Below are positions 44,675-53,944 of a DNA stretch of 63,109 bases, piece after piece. Source of the stretch: Planctomycetota bacterium (lineage in GTDB: Bacteria; Planctomycetota; UBA8742; UBA2392); assembly GCA_019186845.1 (NCBI GenBank), contig JABARW010000001.1:1-63109 (forward strand), read 5' to 3'. Each line of letters starts with the position of its first letter. Position 1 is the stretch's first letter. Made by a program: the position numbers and the translations under genes. The notes under the pieces are model-generated. The model worked only from the letters and a program-made list of their open reading frames with translations. It was not told the DNA's origin and ran no database searches.

Positions 44675-44709
44675 CGGACCTTCAGCCTAAGATGCTCGCG
44701 GAGCCCACC

Positions 44710-45924
44710 ATGAAAACAACCTGCCTCCTGGCCCTGGCGGCCCTGCTTATAGTGCCCACCACGGGCGCCTGCGTTCGAAACGAGAACCGACCCCGGGCCA
44801 TGTTCGTCAACGCCAGCACGGACTTGCCCAAGGTGAAGCTGAGCCACGCCTTTGCCGCGCTCAAGTTTGAACGCCCCCTCTGGATCGGCTGGGACAACGC
44901 CAGCCGCGATGTGCTCTATGTAGCCGAGCAGACCGGCAAGGTCTATCGCTTTGAGAACAAAGAGGGCGTGGCCGTGGCGCGGCTGTTCCTGGACTTGAGC
45001 GATCGCGTCTACCGCTGGAACAACGGCGGCCACAACGAAGAAGGATTCCTGGGACTCGCGTTTCACCCCAAGTTCAAGGAGAACGGCCACTTCTACGTGC
45101 ACTATTCCATGGCCAGAACGCGCACGAAGCCGCGCCGCGGGGTCATGTCCCGCTTTACGGTAAGCAAGGCGGACAAGACCATCGCCGACCCTGAAAGCGA
45201 GAGAGTACTCTTCGAGGTCACGCAGCCCTACGGCAACCACAACGGCTGCTCGCTGAATTTCGGGCCCGACGGCTTCCTCTACATAAGCCTGGGAGACGGC
45301 GGCGCCGCCAACGACCCCCACGACTACGGCCAGAATCTGGGCACTATGCTGGCCAAGGTTCTGCGCATTGACGTTGACAAAGAAGAGAACGGCAAACCCT
45401 ACGCCGTTCCCGCGGACAACCCCTTCGTCAAGCGCAAGGGCGCCCTGCCCGAAATCTGGGCCTACGGCCTGCGCAATACCTGGCGCATGTGCTTTGACAG
45501 CAAGACGGGAGACCTCATCGGAGGCGATGTCGGCCAGAACATGTGGGAATTCGTCGTGCTCATCAAGAAGGGCAGCAACCACGGCTGGGCCATAAAGGAA
45601 GGCAGCCACGACTTCAAGGGAGGCGAGCCCGTGGACCCTATCTCCCCGCCCCTGATCGAATACAGCCACAAAGAAGGCGTGAGCATCACCGGCGGCGAGG
45701 TCTATCGCGGCAGCCGCCACAAGAGCCTTGATGGCATCTACTTTTATGCGGATTACGGCACAGGCCGCTTCTGGGGCCTGAAGTACGCCAACGACAAGGT
45801 CACCCATGCCGCTGAGCTGCTGGAGACCCGCAAGCCCGGCATCTCCAGCTTTGGCGTTGACGCCGACAACGAGGTCTTCGTCTGTTGCTTTGACGGCCGC
45901 ATCTACCGCGTCGAACCCAGGTAG
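44710..45924 (+). CDS. PQQ-type aldose sugar dehydrogenase family protein
   Basis: 404 residues from ATG 44710 with an N-terminal signal (MKTTCLLALAALLIVPTTG; a Cys follows but the box is not canonical). It belongs to the soluble glucose/sorbosone dehydrogenase (GSDH, YliI/Asd-like) six-bladed propeller family: NNGGHNEEGFLGLAFHPKF, HNGCSLNFGPDGFLYISLGDGG, EIWAYGLRNTWRMCFD, DVGQNMWEFV and GSNHGWAIKEG. Members oxidise sugars with PQQ in the periplasm. The His in the NGGHNEEG and NHNG segments fits the active-site region, but I cannot confirm PQQ use and no pqq genes are seen. Its stop codon lies inside the 3' end of the convergent mutY gene (22-bp overlap). Confidence 0.88.
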   Translation: MKTTCLLALAALLIVPTTGACVRNENRPRAMFVNASTDLPKVKLSHAFAALKFERPLWIGWDNASRDVLYVAEQTGKVYRFENKEGVAVARLFLDLSDRVYRWNNGGHNEEGFLGLAFHPKFKENGHFYVHYSMARTRTKPRRGVMSRFTVSKADKTIADPESERVLFEVTQPYGNHNGCSLNFGPDGFLYISLGDGGAANDPHDYGQNLGTMLAKVLRIDVDKEENGKPYAVPADNPFVKRKGALPEIWAYGLRNTWRMCFDSKTGDLIGGDVGQNMWEFVVLIKKGSNHGWAIKEGSHDFKGGEPVDPISPPLIEYSHKEGVSITGGEVYRGSRHKSLDGIYFYADYGTGRFWGLKYANDKVTHAAELLETRKPGISSFGVDADNEVFVCCFDGRIYRVEPR

Positions 45925-46928
45925 CCCGCAGCCTTCAGCGCCTTGCGCGTCAGGCTTGCCATGGGCAGAGCCGCCAAAGCGCCGGACTCAAACCAGCGGC
46001 CGCCCTTCAGGGCGCGGCGCGGCGCCAGCTGGACTTCAAGCTCCACTTGCCAGTTCATGATGGCCTGGCGAACGACCGCCAGGGCCGCGCCCGAGTGCTT
46101 CGCATCCGCCGGCGTGTGCGGCAACTCCCACAGCCCCGCCGGCAGCAGGCTGGCGCCGCCACTCTCCCGTTTGATGAGGAGCAGGCGCCCGCGCCGGTCC
46201 TTCATCAACCACGCCCGGTATCGCCTCAGGCCGGCCTTGGGCTGGCGGACGGGGCGCGGCAGTCGATCCTGCCGGCCCAGCTTGAGCGCGCGGCATTGGC
46301 TTGCCAGGGGGCATTGGGCGCAACGTGGCCTGCCGGGAATGCAGACCGTGGCCCCCAGCTCCATGAGCGCCTGATTGAACACCGAAGGCGCCACGCCCTG
46401 CAATGCGGCTTCCCGCATGGCAGATTCTGCAAAGGCCCAGGCGGCGCGCTGCGCGAGCCTTGACTTGGTGTCGCCGCGCCGGGCACTCAACCGGGCGAAC
46501 ACGCGCTCCACGTTGCCATCGACCAGGGGCTCGGGCTCATTGAACGCGATGCTCAAGATTGCGCCCGCCGTATAGCGACCCACCCCCGGCAGGGCCAGCA
46601 GGGCCCGCCGCGACGAGGGAATCTCACCCCCGTGAGTTTCCGCCATGACGCGTGCCGCGGCGTGCAGCATGCGGGCGCGACGGTAATAGCCAAGGCCAGA
46701 CCAGAGGGCGAGGACATCGTCTTGGCGGGCACGGGCCAGGCTATGGACGTCCGGAAAGCGCTTCATGAAGCGCTCAAAGTAGGGAATGACCGTGGCCACT
46801 TGCGTCTGCTGCAGCATGATCTCGCTGACCCAGACACCGTAGGGCGTGGGCCGGCGGCGCCAGGGCAACTCACGCCTCACGGCTTCGTACCAGCGGGCCA
46901 GGGCAAGAGAGTCGATGCGGGGTGTCAT
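45903..46928 (-). CDS. mutY: A/G-specific adenine glycosylase MutY
   Basis: 341 residues. It removes adenine mispaired with 8-oxoguanine. Seen: catalytic Glu in VSEIMLQQTQVATVIPYF, helix-hairpin-helix ALPGVGRYTAGAI, catalytic Asp in LVDGNVERVFARL, the 4Fe-4S ligands CIPGRPRCAQCPLASQC (C-x6-C-x2-C-x5-C), and a C-terminal Nudix-like domain (YRAWLMKDRRGRLLLIKRE). The start overlaps the stop of the HlyD-type gene by four bases (ATGA), so it is translationally coupled to an efflux operon; the 3' end overlaps the convergent sugar dehydrogenase gene. Confidence 0.95.
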   Translation of the reverse strand: MTPRIDSLALARWYEAVRRELPWRRRPTPYGVWVSEIMLQQTQVATVIPYFERFMKRFPDVHSLARARQDDVLALWSGLGYYRRARMLHAAARVMAETHGGEIPSSRRALLALPGVGRYTAGAILSIAFNEPEPLVDGNVERVFARLSARRGDTKSRLAQRAAWAFAESAMREAALQGVAPSVFNQALMELGATVCIPGRPRCAQCPLASQCRALKLGRQDRLPRPVRQPKAGLRRYRAWLMKDRRGRLLLIKRESGGASLLPAGLWELPHTPADAKHSGAALAVVRQAIMNWQVELEVQLAPRRALKGGRWFESGALAALPMASLTRKALKAAGYLGSTR

Positions 46929-48109
46929 GGGGTGGAAATCGCGACTCCATCGGTGACGGCATCGCCGGGATGCACAATCACACTCTGGCCCTCGGCGGCG
47001 CCCTCAACGATCTCGGCTTCGAGGCCGTTGCGCCGGCCGACAACCACCTCGCGTCGCACCGCCTTCTGCTGTTCAACCACGAACAGGGCAAAGCCGTCTC
47101 CGGAGCGAAACAGCGCGCTCCCGGGCACCTTGAGAACGTTGTCGCGGCGCCACACCTGAGTGCGCGTCTCCACGCGATAGCCGTCTCCCAGCGCCGCGTA
47201 ACGGGCGCGGGGTTCGTTGAAGTCGACAATCACGTTCACGCGCTGCTCTTCCACGCCCAGGGCCGACACCTTGGTAAAGCCGGAGGGCTCGACCACCCTG
47301 ACCTTGCCGCTCAACGGCCCGTCGCCGCCCCAGTGAACGATCTCCACGGGCGAGAGGTACCCGATGCGCACGGCGTCCGTCGAGAGCATATCGACCACCA
47401 CTTCAAGGCGCTCGGGATCGCCAAGCTCCAGCAGGGGCGCGCCGGCCATCACTGCGCCCTCGCTCTCCTGCCACAGACGCAGGACTCGGCCCGACACCGG
47501 CGAGCGGATGATCAGGCCCTCGCCGCCGGGAGCCTCGGCGGAGCGCAACAGCGCCACCCGCGCCTGCTGCACGTTGAAGTCAGATACCTGCAGGCCGAAC
47601 TGGGCCGACTTCAGGTCTTCCTGTGCCGCGACCAGCCGCAACTCCGAGGCCCGCAAGACTTCCTCCGAGACATCGCCGGACTTTCGCAAGCCGCGATCCT
47701 GCTCGACTTTCCACTGGGCAAAGGCCAGCGCGGCCTGGGCCGCCGTCACGCGGGTCTGCGCCTGTCGCTGGCCCGCCTCGGCTGCGCCCTGGGCGGCCTG
47801 AAGCTGCGCCCGCGCCCGGGTATCCAGCATGGGAGCGTCCTGGGCCCGAACTTCGGCCAGAACGTCGCCCGCCTTGACGCTGTCGCCCGCGCGCAGCGAA
47901 ATGCGCTGCACAAAGCAGGCCAGGGGCGCAGCGACCGTGAAGCGGTCCCTCACACGCGTGCGGCCCTGAGCGTCAATCGTGACACTGAGGCTGCCGCGCG
48001 CCACGCGGGCCGTCTCGACACGCACGGGCTTGGGCATGAAGGCATAGGCCAGCGCCGCGAACACCAGCAGCGCCAGCAGCACCAGAACACCTCGACGCAT
48101 CCATTTCAT
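46925..48109 (-). CDS. HlyD/RND-type periplasmic adaptor of an ABC efflux system
   Basis: 394 residues from ATG 48109 (a GTG two codons upstream is possible). One N-terminal membrane helix (GVLVLLALLVFAALAYAFM), barrel-sandwich hybrid halves (PLACFVQRISLRAGDSVKAGDVLAEV and the matching IRSPVSGRVLRLWQESEGAVMAGAPLLEL), an alpha-hairpin between them (about 95-180), and a beta-barrel plus membrane-proximal domain. It links the inner-membrane ABC transporter to an outer-membrane channel, as MacA does. It follows the permease gene with only a few bases between, in a five-gene operon ending with mutY. Confidence 0.9.
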   Translation of the reverse strand: MKWMRRGVLVLLALLVFAALAYAFMPKPVRVETARVARGSLSVTIDAQGRTRVRDRFTVAAPLACFVQRISLRAGDSVKAGDVLAEVRAQDAPMLDTRARAQLQAAQGAAEAGQRQAQTRVTAAQAALAFAQWKVEQDRGLRKSGDVSEEVLRASELRLVAAQEDLKSAQFGLQVSDFNVQQARVALLRSAEAPGGEGLIIRSPVSGRVLRLWQESEGAVMAGAPLLELGDPERLEVVVDMLSTDAVRIGYLSPVEIVHWGGDGPLSGKVRVVEPSGFTKVSALGVEEQRVNVIVDFNEPRARYAALGDGYRVETRTQVWRRDNVLKVPGSALFRSGDGFALFVVEQQKAVRREVVVGRRNGLEAEIVEGAAEGQSVIVHPGDAVTDGVAISTP

Positions 48110-48118
48110 GGCCACAAC

Positions 48119-50488
48119 CTACTCGCGGGTCTTGAGAACTTCCACAAGGTCCAGGTGGTCCAGACGGCGCCGCACCACCAGCGCCGAAACCGTAGCCGCG
48201 CCCAGCACCACGACGGCGGCCCAACCGTAGGTGCGCGGCGCGACAATGAGCGGGAAGCGCATCAGTTCGAGGTCGAGCATGTGCTCGATCAGGGCCCAGG
48301 CCAGACCATAGCCCAGCAGGCAGCCCAGGGGTATGGCGGCCAGGGTGACGATGGCCAGTTCGCCAAGCAATATGAAGGAGATTTCGCCCCGCGTCAGGCC
48401 CAGCACGCGAAGGCTGGCCAGCTCGCGCGAGCGCTCGGAAAGCGAGATGCGCGCGTTGTTGTAAACCACGCCAAAGGCAATCACCGTGGCAAATATGATG
48501 TTGATGATCGTGGTGATCCAAAGGCTCTTGGCCAGGGTTTCCGTGAAGCCCTTGAGCGCGGCCTGCTTGACGTTGACGGCGGCCACGCCGGGCGTGGCCT
48601 TCAGACGCTCGTAGAGCACCTTCTGGCCGGCCGGGTCACAGGTCAGGAACACGCCCGAGATCGTCTGGCCCTCGCGCATGAGTTCATTGAGGGCCCCGAT
48701 CTCCATGTAGGCGCTCATGCCCAGGAAATCGTCCACGAGGGCGCTGACCAGAATCTCCCGCGTGGGCCTCGCTCCTTCCTTGATTTCGACCTGCAGACGC
48801 TGGCCCACGGAGACTCCCAGCACCTCGCCCAGTTTGCGCGAAAGGGCCAGCCCCTGTTCGGGGATCACGATGCGCGCCAGCCTGGCGTCCAGCACTCGGT
48901 TGAGGCTGCTGTCGTTGCTCACCCCCATGATCGCAAGGCGACGCGAACGATGCTCAAAGCGCAACGTGGCCGGCACCGCGCGAAAGGCCTCGGCGTGGAG
49001 AACCCCCGGCATCGACTTGACCTCATGCAGCGCCGACAGCGAGCGCGGCTGGTTGAAGGTCAGGGTCATGTCCTCGCGCTGCATGCGGTTGAACTGCACG
49101 TCGATGACGTAATCGATGGTGTCCAGAAAGAAGAAGCCCACCACAAACACGGCCACGCCCATGGCGATGCCCAGCACGGAAAGGAAGGTCTTGGCCGGGC
49201 GCCGCTCGAACTGGCGCAGGATCATGCGCATGGGTTGCGAGAAGAGCCGCTGCAGGCCCAGGCGTTCGAACAGCATGGGGCGGTAGCGGCCGGGCGAGGG
49301 TGGCCGCATGGCCTCAGCAGGGGGCAAACTGACGGCCGCGCGCACGGCGCCCAGGGAGCCCAGCATGGAGGCTCCCCCGGTGATGGCCGCGGCCTGCAAT
49401 ACGATCACGGGGTCCAGGGTGAAACGCAGGAAGGGGAAGCGATAGAACTCCGTGTACAGCACGACCATTTCCGTGCCAAGCCAGGCCCCCGCCGCCGCGC
49501 CAAGGGCCGTGCCCAGAGCGACGATCACGAGCACGAGCTTCATGTAGTGCCACCCCACCCCCAGGTTCGAGTAGCCAAAGGCCTTGAGCGCGGCAATCTG
49601 CTCGCGCTGCACGGAGATCTGGCGCGTGAGCACGACGTTGAGCAGGAAAGCCGCCACACCCAGAAACACCAGGGGCATGGCGATTCCGACGTTTCGCAAC
49701 TGCGCCAGTTCGTTGCTGAGGTACCAGTGGGAGACCTGATCCTTGCGCTCAAAGGCCCCCACCCCGCCGAAGGGCTCAAGCAGGCGATCAAGCGCGGCCA
49801 GCACTTCGGGGCCGCTGGCCCCCGGCTCCAGGTCCAGGCTGAGTTCGTTGAAGGCCCCCTGCATGTCGAAGGCCGCGGCCAGTTCGTCCTCGCTCATCCA
49901 GAAAACGCCAAAGCGCTTGTCGTCAGGGATGAACTCGCCATCGCGGATCGAGTAGATGTATTCCGGCGAGAGCACAACGCCAATGATGGTCAGTTCGCGC
50001 CTGCGCCCGTTGATCACGGCGGTGATGCGGTCGCCGGGCTCCATGCCGTGGGCCAGTACAAAGCCCTCGCTGGCCAGCACGCCGTCTCGGTCGGCGGCCT
50101 CCAGCAGGCGGCCCTTGCGCAGGTAGACGTCATTGAGCAGCGGCGAACCCGTGCGCGGGCGGCTGACCAGTCGGCCCACGGCGGGCTCCAGCAGCCCCGG
50201 CACGTCCAGGGTGACATTGGCGACCACCCTGGCCTCGGCGGCGGCCACGCCGTCGATGGCGCTGACGCGCTCAAGCAGCGAGCGGGGGGCGCGCTTGCAG
50301 TGGGCAAAGGCCTCGGCGAAGCGGTGCTGGGCATAGTACTCGGACTGCGTCAGGGCCAGTGACTGCTGCGTGGCAAACTGCGACACGAAAAGCCCGACGC
50401 CGGCTGCCATGACCGCGGCGATAGCCAACGCCTGGCCCCGCATATGCCAGAGGTCTCGAAGCAGCTTGCGGTCAAGGGCGCTGATCAC
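48119..50488 (-). CDS. ABC transporter permease with two FtsX domains
   Basis: 789 residues beginning at a GTG that overlaps the ATPase stop (GTGA). An N-terminal membrane helix ([19 protein letters not shown]), a large periplasmic MacB-PCD-like domain, and two FtsX-type core regions with three or four helices each (about 260-400: [19 protein letters not shown]; about 640-780: [20 protein letters not shown] and the C-terminal helices). The duplicated FtsX layout with 8-10 helices is like the LolE/YbbP/DevC class that exports lipids, lipoproteins or peptides. With the ATPase and HlyD adaptor it should form a tripartite exporter; substrate unknown. Confidence 0.9.
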   Translation of the reverse strand: MISALDRKLLRDLWHMRGQALAIAAVMAAGVGLFVSQFATQQSLALTQSEYYAQHRFAEAFAHCKRAPRSLLERVSAIDGVAAAEARVVANVTLDVPGLLEPAVGRLVSRPRTGSPLLNDVYLRKGRLLEAADRDGVLASEGFVLAHGMEPGDRITAVINGRRRELTIIGVVLSPEYIYSIRDGEFIPDDKRFGVFWMSEDELAAAFDMQGAFNELSLDLEPGASGPEVLAALDRLLEPFGGVGAFERKDQVSHWYLSNELAQLRNVGIAMPLVFLGVAAFLLNVVLTRQISVQREQIAALKAFGYSNLGVGWHYMKLVLVIVALGTALGAAAGAWLGTEMVVLYTEFYRFPFLRFTLDPVIVLQAAAITGGASMLGSLGAVRAAVSLPPAEAMRPPSPGRYRPMLFERLGLQRLFSQPMRMILRQFERRPAKTFLSVLGIAMGVAVFVVGFFFLDTIDYVIDVQFNRMQREDMTLTFNQPRSLSALHEVKSMPGVLHAEAFRAVPATLRFEHRSRRLAIMGVSNDSSLNRVLDARLARIVIPEQGLALSRKLGEVLGVSVGQRLQVEIKEGARPTREILVSALVDDFLGMSAYMEIGALNELMREGQTISGVFLTCDPAGQKVLYERLKATPGVAAVNVKQAALKGFTETLAKSLWITTIINIIFATVIAFGVVYNNARISLSERSRELASLRVLGLTRGEISFILLGELAIVTLAAIPLGCLLGYGLAWALIEHMLDLELMRFPLIVAPRTYGWAAVVVLGAATVSALVVRRRLDHLDLVEVLKTRE

Positions 50489-51204
50489 CAGTTCAGGTCC
50501 CGCGGGTGGAGTTTCGTTGTGTTGTGCTGAACGCCGGCTATGCGGCCGTCATGGAGCGAAATGACGCGATCGGCCATGGCGGCAATGGCCGAGTTGTGGG
50601 TGATCACCGCCGTGGTGGTTCCCAGTTCGCGGTTCACGCTTTCGATGGCCTCGAGCACCAGCTTGCCCGTGGAAATGTCCAGCGCGCCCGTAGGTTCATC
50701 GCAGAGCAGAACGTCCGGCTGTTTGGCCACGGCCCTGGCAATGGCAACGCGCTGCTGCTCACCGCCGGATAGCTGGCTGGGGAAGTGGTCCATGCGCTCG
50801 CCGAGCTTCACGAGGCGCAGAGCTTCCTCGGGCTTCATGGGGTTTTGGGCAATCTCCGTGACCAGGGCGACGTTCTCGCGTGCCGTCAGGCTCGGAATCA
50901 GGTTGTAGAACTGGAACACGAAGCCCACGTGGTCGCGCCGGTAGCTCGTGAGTTCGCGCTCCGTGGCCTGGGTCAGGTTGTGGTCCCGGAATATGACGCT
51001 GCCCGCCGAGGGAATGTCCAGGCCGCCCAGGATGTTCAGCAGGGTCGATTTGCCGCTGCCGGAGGGGCCCAGCAGCACCACGAATTCGCCCTCGAACAGC
51101 TCCAGGTCCACGCCGCGCAGGGCATGGACCTCCACCTCACCCATGCGATAGACCTTGGTGATGCCGCGCGCGACAAACACGGCCGTGGAGGTCGGGGGAG
51201 TCAT
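50485..51204 (-). CDS. ABC transporter ATP-binding protein (MacB/LolD type)
   Basis: 239 residues with Walker [20 protein letters not shown]-loop [17 protein letters not shown], signature [14 protein letters not shown], Walker [13 protein letters not shown] and switch His VITHNSAIA. The [12 protein letters not shown] segment and the early [17 protein letters not shown] are typical of the MacB/LolD/FtsE subgroup. It precedes and overlaps the permease gene, and follows the SDR gene by 17 bp. Confidence 0.94.
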   Translation of the reverse strand: MTPPTSTAVFVARGITKVYRMGEVEVHALRGVDLELFEGEFVVLLGPSGSGKSTLLNILGGLDIPSAGSVIFRDHNLTQATERELTSYRRDHVGFVFQFYNLIPSLTARENVALVTEIAQNPMKPEEALRLVKLGERMDHFPSQLSGGEQQRVAIARAVAKQPDVLLCDEPTGALDISTGKLVLEAIESVNRELGTTTAVITHNSAIAAMADRVISLHDGRIAGVQHNTTKLHPRDLNW

Positions 51205-51221
51205 GGGCGAATCTCGCGTCG

Positions 51222-52070
51222 CTAATCCTGCCTGAGGCGTTCACGTATGGCGTCAGCGTTGACCTGGTCGACGTTCCACTGCACCCGCCCCTCCATCCCC
51301 CCGGCCACCGTGAGCACTTCGCCGGACACATGCCTGGCCGACACATGGGAACTGAGCATGACCACGGCTCGCGCAATATCCTTCGCGCGCGCCAGTTGCT
51401 TGAGGGGCATGGTTCGCACGACGCGCTCGATGGTGCCCGGCTGGTTCAGGGCCTCGCGCGCCATGTGGGTGACGGTCCAGCCCGGCTCGACCATGTTCAC
51501 GCGGGCATACGGATCAGTGTGAACGATCTCGTTCTTCAGCGTGCTGACCATGCCGCGCAGCGCGGCCTTGCTCAGGGCGTAGTCCACATGGCCGCGCTCG
51601 CCGAAGCGGCCCGCCGTGCTGCCGATGAAGATCAGGCAGGCTCCGTGGCCGTCGGGGCGAGGGCCGCTGCGGGCCAGGGCCTGCATGAAGGCCCGCGCCG
51701 TCCAGATGGAACCGTAGAGATTGACGTCGATGGTCTCGCGCAGGCGGCCTTCGTCGATTTCGTCCAGGCGAAGGTCTTCCTGCGGCCACTTCCCGGCGTT
51801 GGCCACGCAGACATCGACGCGGCCAAAGCGCTCCACCGCCTGCGCGAGGGCCGCATCCATCTCGAGGGGCTGCGTCGTGTCAGCCTTGAGGGCCATGGCG
51901 CGCCCGGCCCAGGGTTGCCCGGCGAGCCAGGCTTGAAGCTCGTCAAACTTGCCGTGGCCCGTAAGGGCGAGACTGGCGCCTTCTTGCGCGAACTCTTCGG
52001 CCAGCGCGCGGCCGATGCCGCCGGAGGCCCCGGTGATGAAAATGGTTTTGTCGGTCAGTTTGAGGTCCAT
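51222..52070 (-). CDS. short-chain dehydrogenase/reductase (SDR)
   Basis: 282 residues from ATG 52070. Rossmann motif [22 protein letters not shown]-like VANAGKW, catalytic Ser in LIFIGSTAG and YxxxK in [12 protein letters not shown]. Classical SDR oxidoreductase using NAD(P)H; substrate unknown. The frame extends further upstream to 52211 without SDR homology. It is the first gene of the minus-strand operon with the ABC exporter and mutY (17 bp to the ATPase gene). Confidence 0.9.
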   Translation of the reverse strand: MDLKLTDKTIFITGASGGIGRALAEEFAQEGASLALTGHGKFDELQAWLAGQPWAGRAMALKADTTQPLEMDAALAQAVERFGRVDVCVANAGKWPQEDLRLDEIDEGRLRETIDVNLYGSIWTARAFMQALARSGPRPDGHGACLIFIGSTAGRFGERGHVDYALSKAALRGMVSTLKNEIVHTDPYARVNMVEPGWTVTHMAREALNQPGTIERVVRTMPLKQLARAKDIARAVVMLSSHVSARHVSGEVLTVAGGMEGRVQWNVDQVNADAIRERLRQD

Positions 52071-52154
52071 GGGCGGATTATGCGTCGGAAATCCCGCGAG
52101 CGAAACAACAGCCCTGTAGGAAGTGGCATTCCCCCTGTGCCAATGTGAAACGCA

Positions 52155-52179
52155 TCGCGGCGCCCCAGGGGCGCCGCGA
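52155..52179 (-). terminator. hairpin terminator of the sigma/VWA operon
   Basis: Stem TCGCGGCGCC / GGCGCCGCGA with a short CCAGG loop, 32 bp after the stop of the second VWA gene on the minus strand, and upstream of the SDR gene. There is no strong T-tract. Confidence 0.55.
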
Positions 52180-52210
52180 GCTGAAACCTGCAACGTAACA
52201 ATCAGCCGCA

Positions 52211-53860
52211 CTAATTGCCGCCCGCAGCACCTTTGCCCTCGGTGCTCTTGAGGTTTTCGGCCTTGCGCGCGAGGTTGAGAAGCTCAAGGAGGTCGCCGTC
52301 GTCACTTTCGATGGCCAGCTTCTTGAGGTCGGCAATCACCGCCTCGTAGGTTCCGGTCTTCGCCCAGTAGCTCTTGCGCAGCAGCTCGGCGAACTCGGCC
52401 ACACTGGCGGCGAGCTTCATGTTGGCGGGAGCCTTGGCCCATTCGCTGTGAATGCTGCCCGTGGCCAGTTCGTGGGCAATCTCGCTGAACTCGTCACGCT
52501 CGTCGTGCTTGTAGCGCACCGTGGTGGTGGCGATGGGGCCCTGGCGGCCCTCATGGAGCTTGATTTCAAAGAGGCAGGTCACGCTGTGGCCGGCACCCAC
52601 CTCGCCGCCATCGACGGCATTGTTGCGGAAGTCGTGGTCAGCCACATCGCGGTTTTCGTAGCCGATCAGGCGGTAGCTCTTGACGACCTCCGGGTTGAAC
52701 TCGACCTGCACCTTCACGTCGCGGGCAATGACCTGCAGCGTGCCCGTGAGGTTCTCCACAAACACCCGCTTGGCCTCGGTGATGTTGTCGACATAGGCGT
52801 AGTGGCCGTCGCCCTTGTCTCCGAGCTGCTCCATCAGCGTGTCGTTGTAGTTGCTCATGCCAAAGCCAACAGCCGTGAGCGTGATGCCCTTGCGGCGCTT
52901 TTCCTCAATCTGCTTGAGAATGGCCTCAGGCCCGGTATTCCCCACGTTGGCCACCCCGTCAGAGCAGAGCACCACGCGGTTGATGCAGCGCTCGTTGAAG
53001 TTCCGCTCCGCCATTTCATAGGCAATGCGGATGCCTTCTTCGGCGTTGGTGCTGCCCTCGCTCTTGAGGTCGCGCAGGGCCGCCAGGATTTCCTCCTTAC
53101 GGCCGGCGTCGCGATGGCTCATGTACTCGTAGCCGCGCGAGCCGTAGACGGCGATCCCGACGCGGTCGCCCTCCTGGAGTTGATCGACGAGAAGCGCCAG
53201 GGCTTTCTTCACCAGGCCCAGGCGGTTTTCCATGTTCATGGAGCCCGAAATGTCCACGCAGAAGGTCAAAATGGCCGGCTTACGGCTGCGCGTGTCAATC
53301 TCGCGGCCCTTGAGCCCGATGCGCAGGAGGTGGCAGTTCTTCAGGTCCTGGCCGTAGCGTGAAGGCGCGCAGTCCATCACGATGTTGAAGGGGCCGTTCT
53401 TGGGCGCCTCGTAGCCGTACTTGAAGTAATTGACGAATTCCTCGCTGCGCGCGGCTTCGGGCGGGGGCAGGTTGCCGCGGTTGAGGTAGTCGCGGCACAC
53501 CGTGTATGAACCCGTGTCGACGTCCACGGCAAAGGTGGAGAGCCGGTCGTCTTCGGTATCCACGAAGGGGTTGACGCCGTGTTCCTTGAAGAACATGTCG
53601 TAGGGCTGGCCGTCGGTCGGCCTTTGCAGCCCCTCGGGGTCGGTGGAGGGCTCGCCGTCGGTGTACCGGCGGTCGGAAGGGGCCATGGCTTGAGGGGCTT
53701 CCTGGCGCGTGACAGCCTTGCTGCCGTCAGCCCCCGCGGCCACGCTTCCAGCGCTGTTTCCTGCCTTGGCCTCGTAGCTGGCCTTGCTGCCGCAGGCCGC
53801 CATGAACAAGGTGCCCGCGACCAGCGCCAGCACGGCCGCCATTGCCAGTTTGTTCTTCAT
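52211..53860 (-). CDS. VWA-domain lipoprotein (YfbK-like)
   Basis: 549 residues from ATG 53860 with lipoprotein signal MKNKLAMAAVLALVAGTLFMAACGS (lipobox MAAC). After an 85-residue linker: the YfbK N-domain (DRLSTFAVDVDTGSYTVCRDYL, PPPEAARSEEFVNYFKYGYE), the VWA domain with an intact MIDAS (FCVDISGSMNMENR; CSDGVANVG), then the DUF3520-type C-terminal beta domain (AGHSVTCLFEIKL..LATGSIHS) and a helix (SYWAKTGTYEAV). MIDAS sites bind Mg2+/Mn2+ and a protein ligand. It is about 80 bp downstream of its paralogue and co-directional with it and the ECF sigma gene, so probably one operon. Role unknown. Confidence 0.9.
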   Translation of the reverse strand: MKNKLAMAAVLALVAGTLFMAACGSKASYEAKAGNSAGSVAAGADGSKAVTRQEAPQAMAPSDRRYTDGEPSTDPEGLQRPTDGQPYDMFFKEHGVNPFVDTEDDRLSTFAVDVDTGSYTVCRDYLNRGNLPPPEAARSEEFVNYFKYGYEAPKNGPFNIVMDCAPSRYGQDLKNCHLLRIGLKGREIDTRSRKPAILTFCVDISGSMNMENRLGLVKKALALLVDQLQEGDRVGIAVYGSRGYEYMSHRDAGRKEEILAALRDLKSEGSTNAEEGIRIAYEMAERNFNERCINRVVLCSDGVANVGNTGPEAILKQIEEKRRKGITLTAVGFGMSNYNDTLMEQLGDKGDGHYAYVDNITEAKRVFVENLTGTLQVIARDVKVQVEFNPEVVKSYRLIGYENRDVADHDFRNNAVDGGEVGAGHSVTCLFEIKLHEGRQGPIATTTVRYKHDERDEFSEIAHELATGSIHSEWAKAPANMKLAASVAEFAELLRKSYWAKTGTYEAVIADLKKLAIESDDGDLLELLNLARKAENLKSTEGKGAAGGN

Positions 53861-53944
53861 CGTTCTCTCCCAATTTGCAGCGGGGCCCTCTTGCCGGCGG
53901 GAACTCAGACTTCCTGCCCGCCGGGGCAAAGTGCCGGCACCGCG

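Noticed and set aside
46925..50362. 1146-codon open frame on the plus strand opposite the efflux operon
   Set aside because: Antisense to the HlyD and permease genes, whose proteins have clear family motifs; the antisense product is His/Arg/Gly-rich without any domain, as expected from GC-rich shadow frames.
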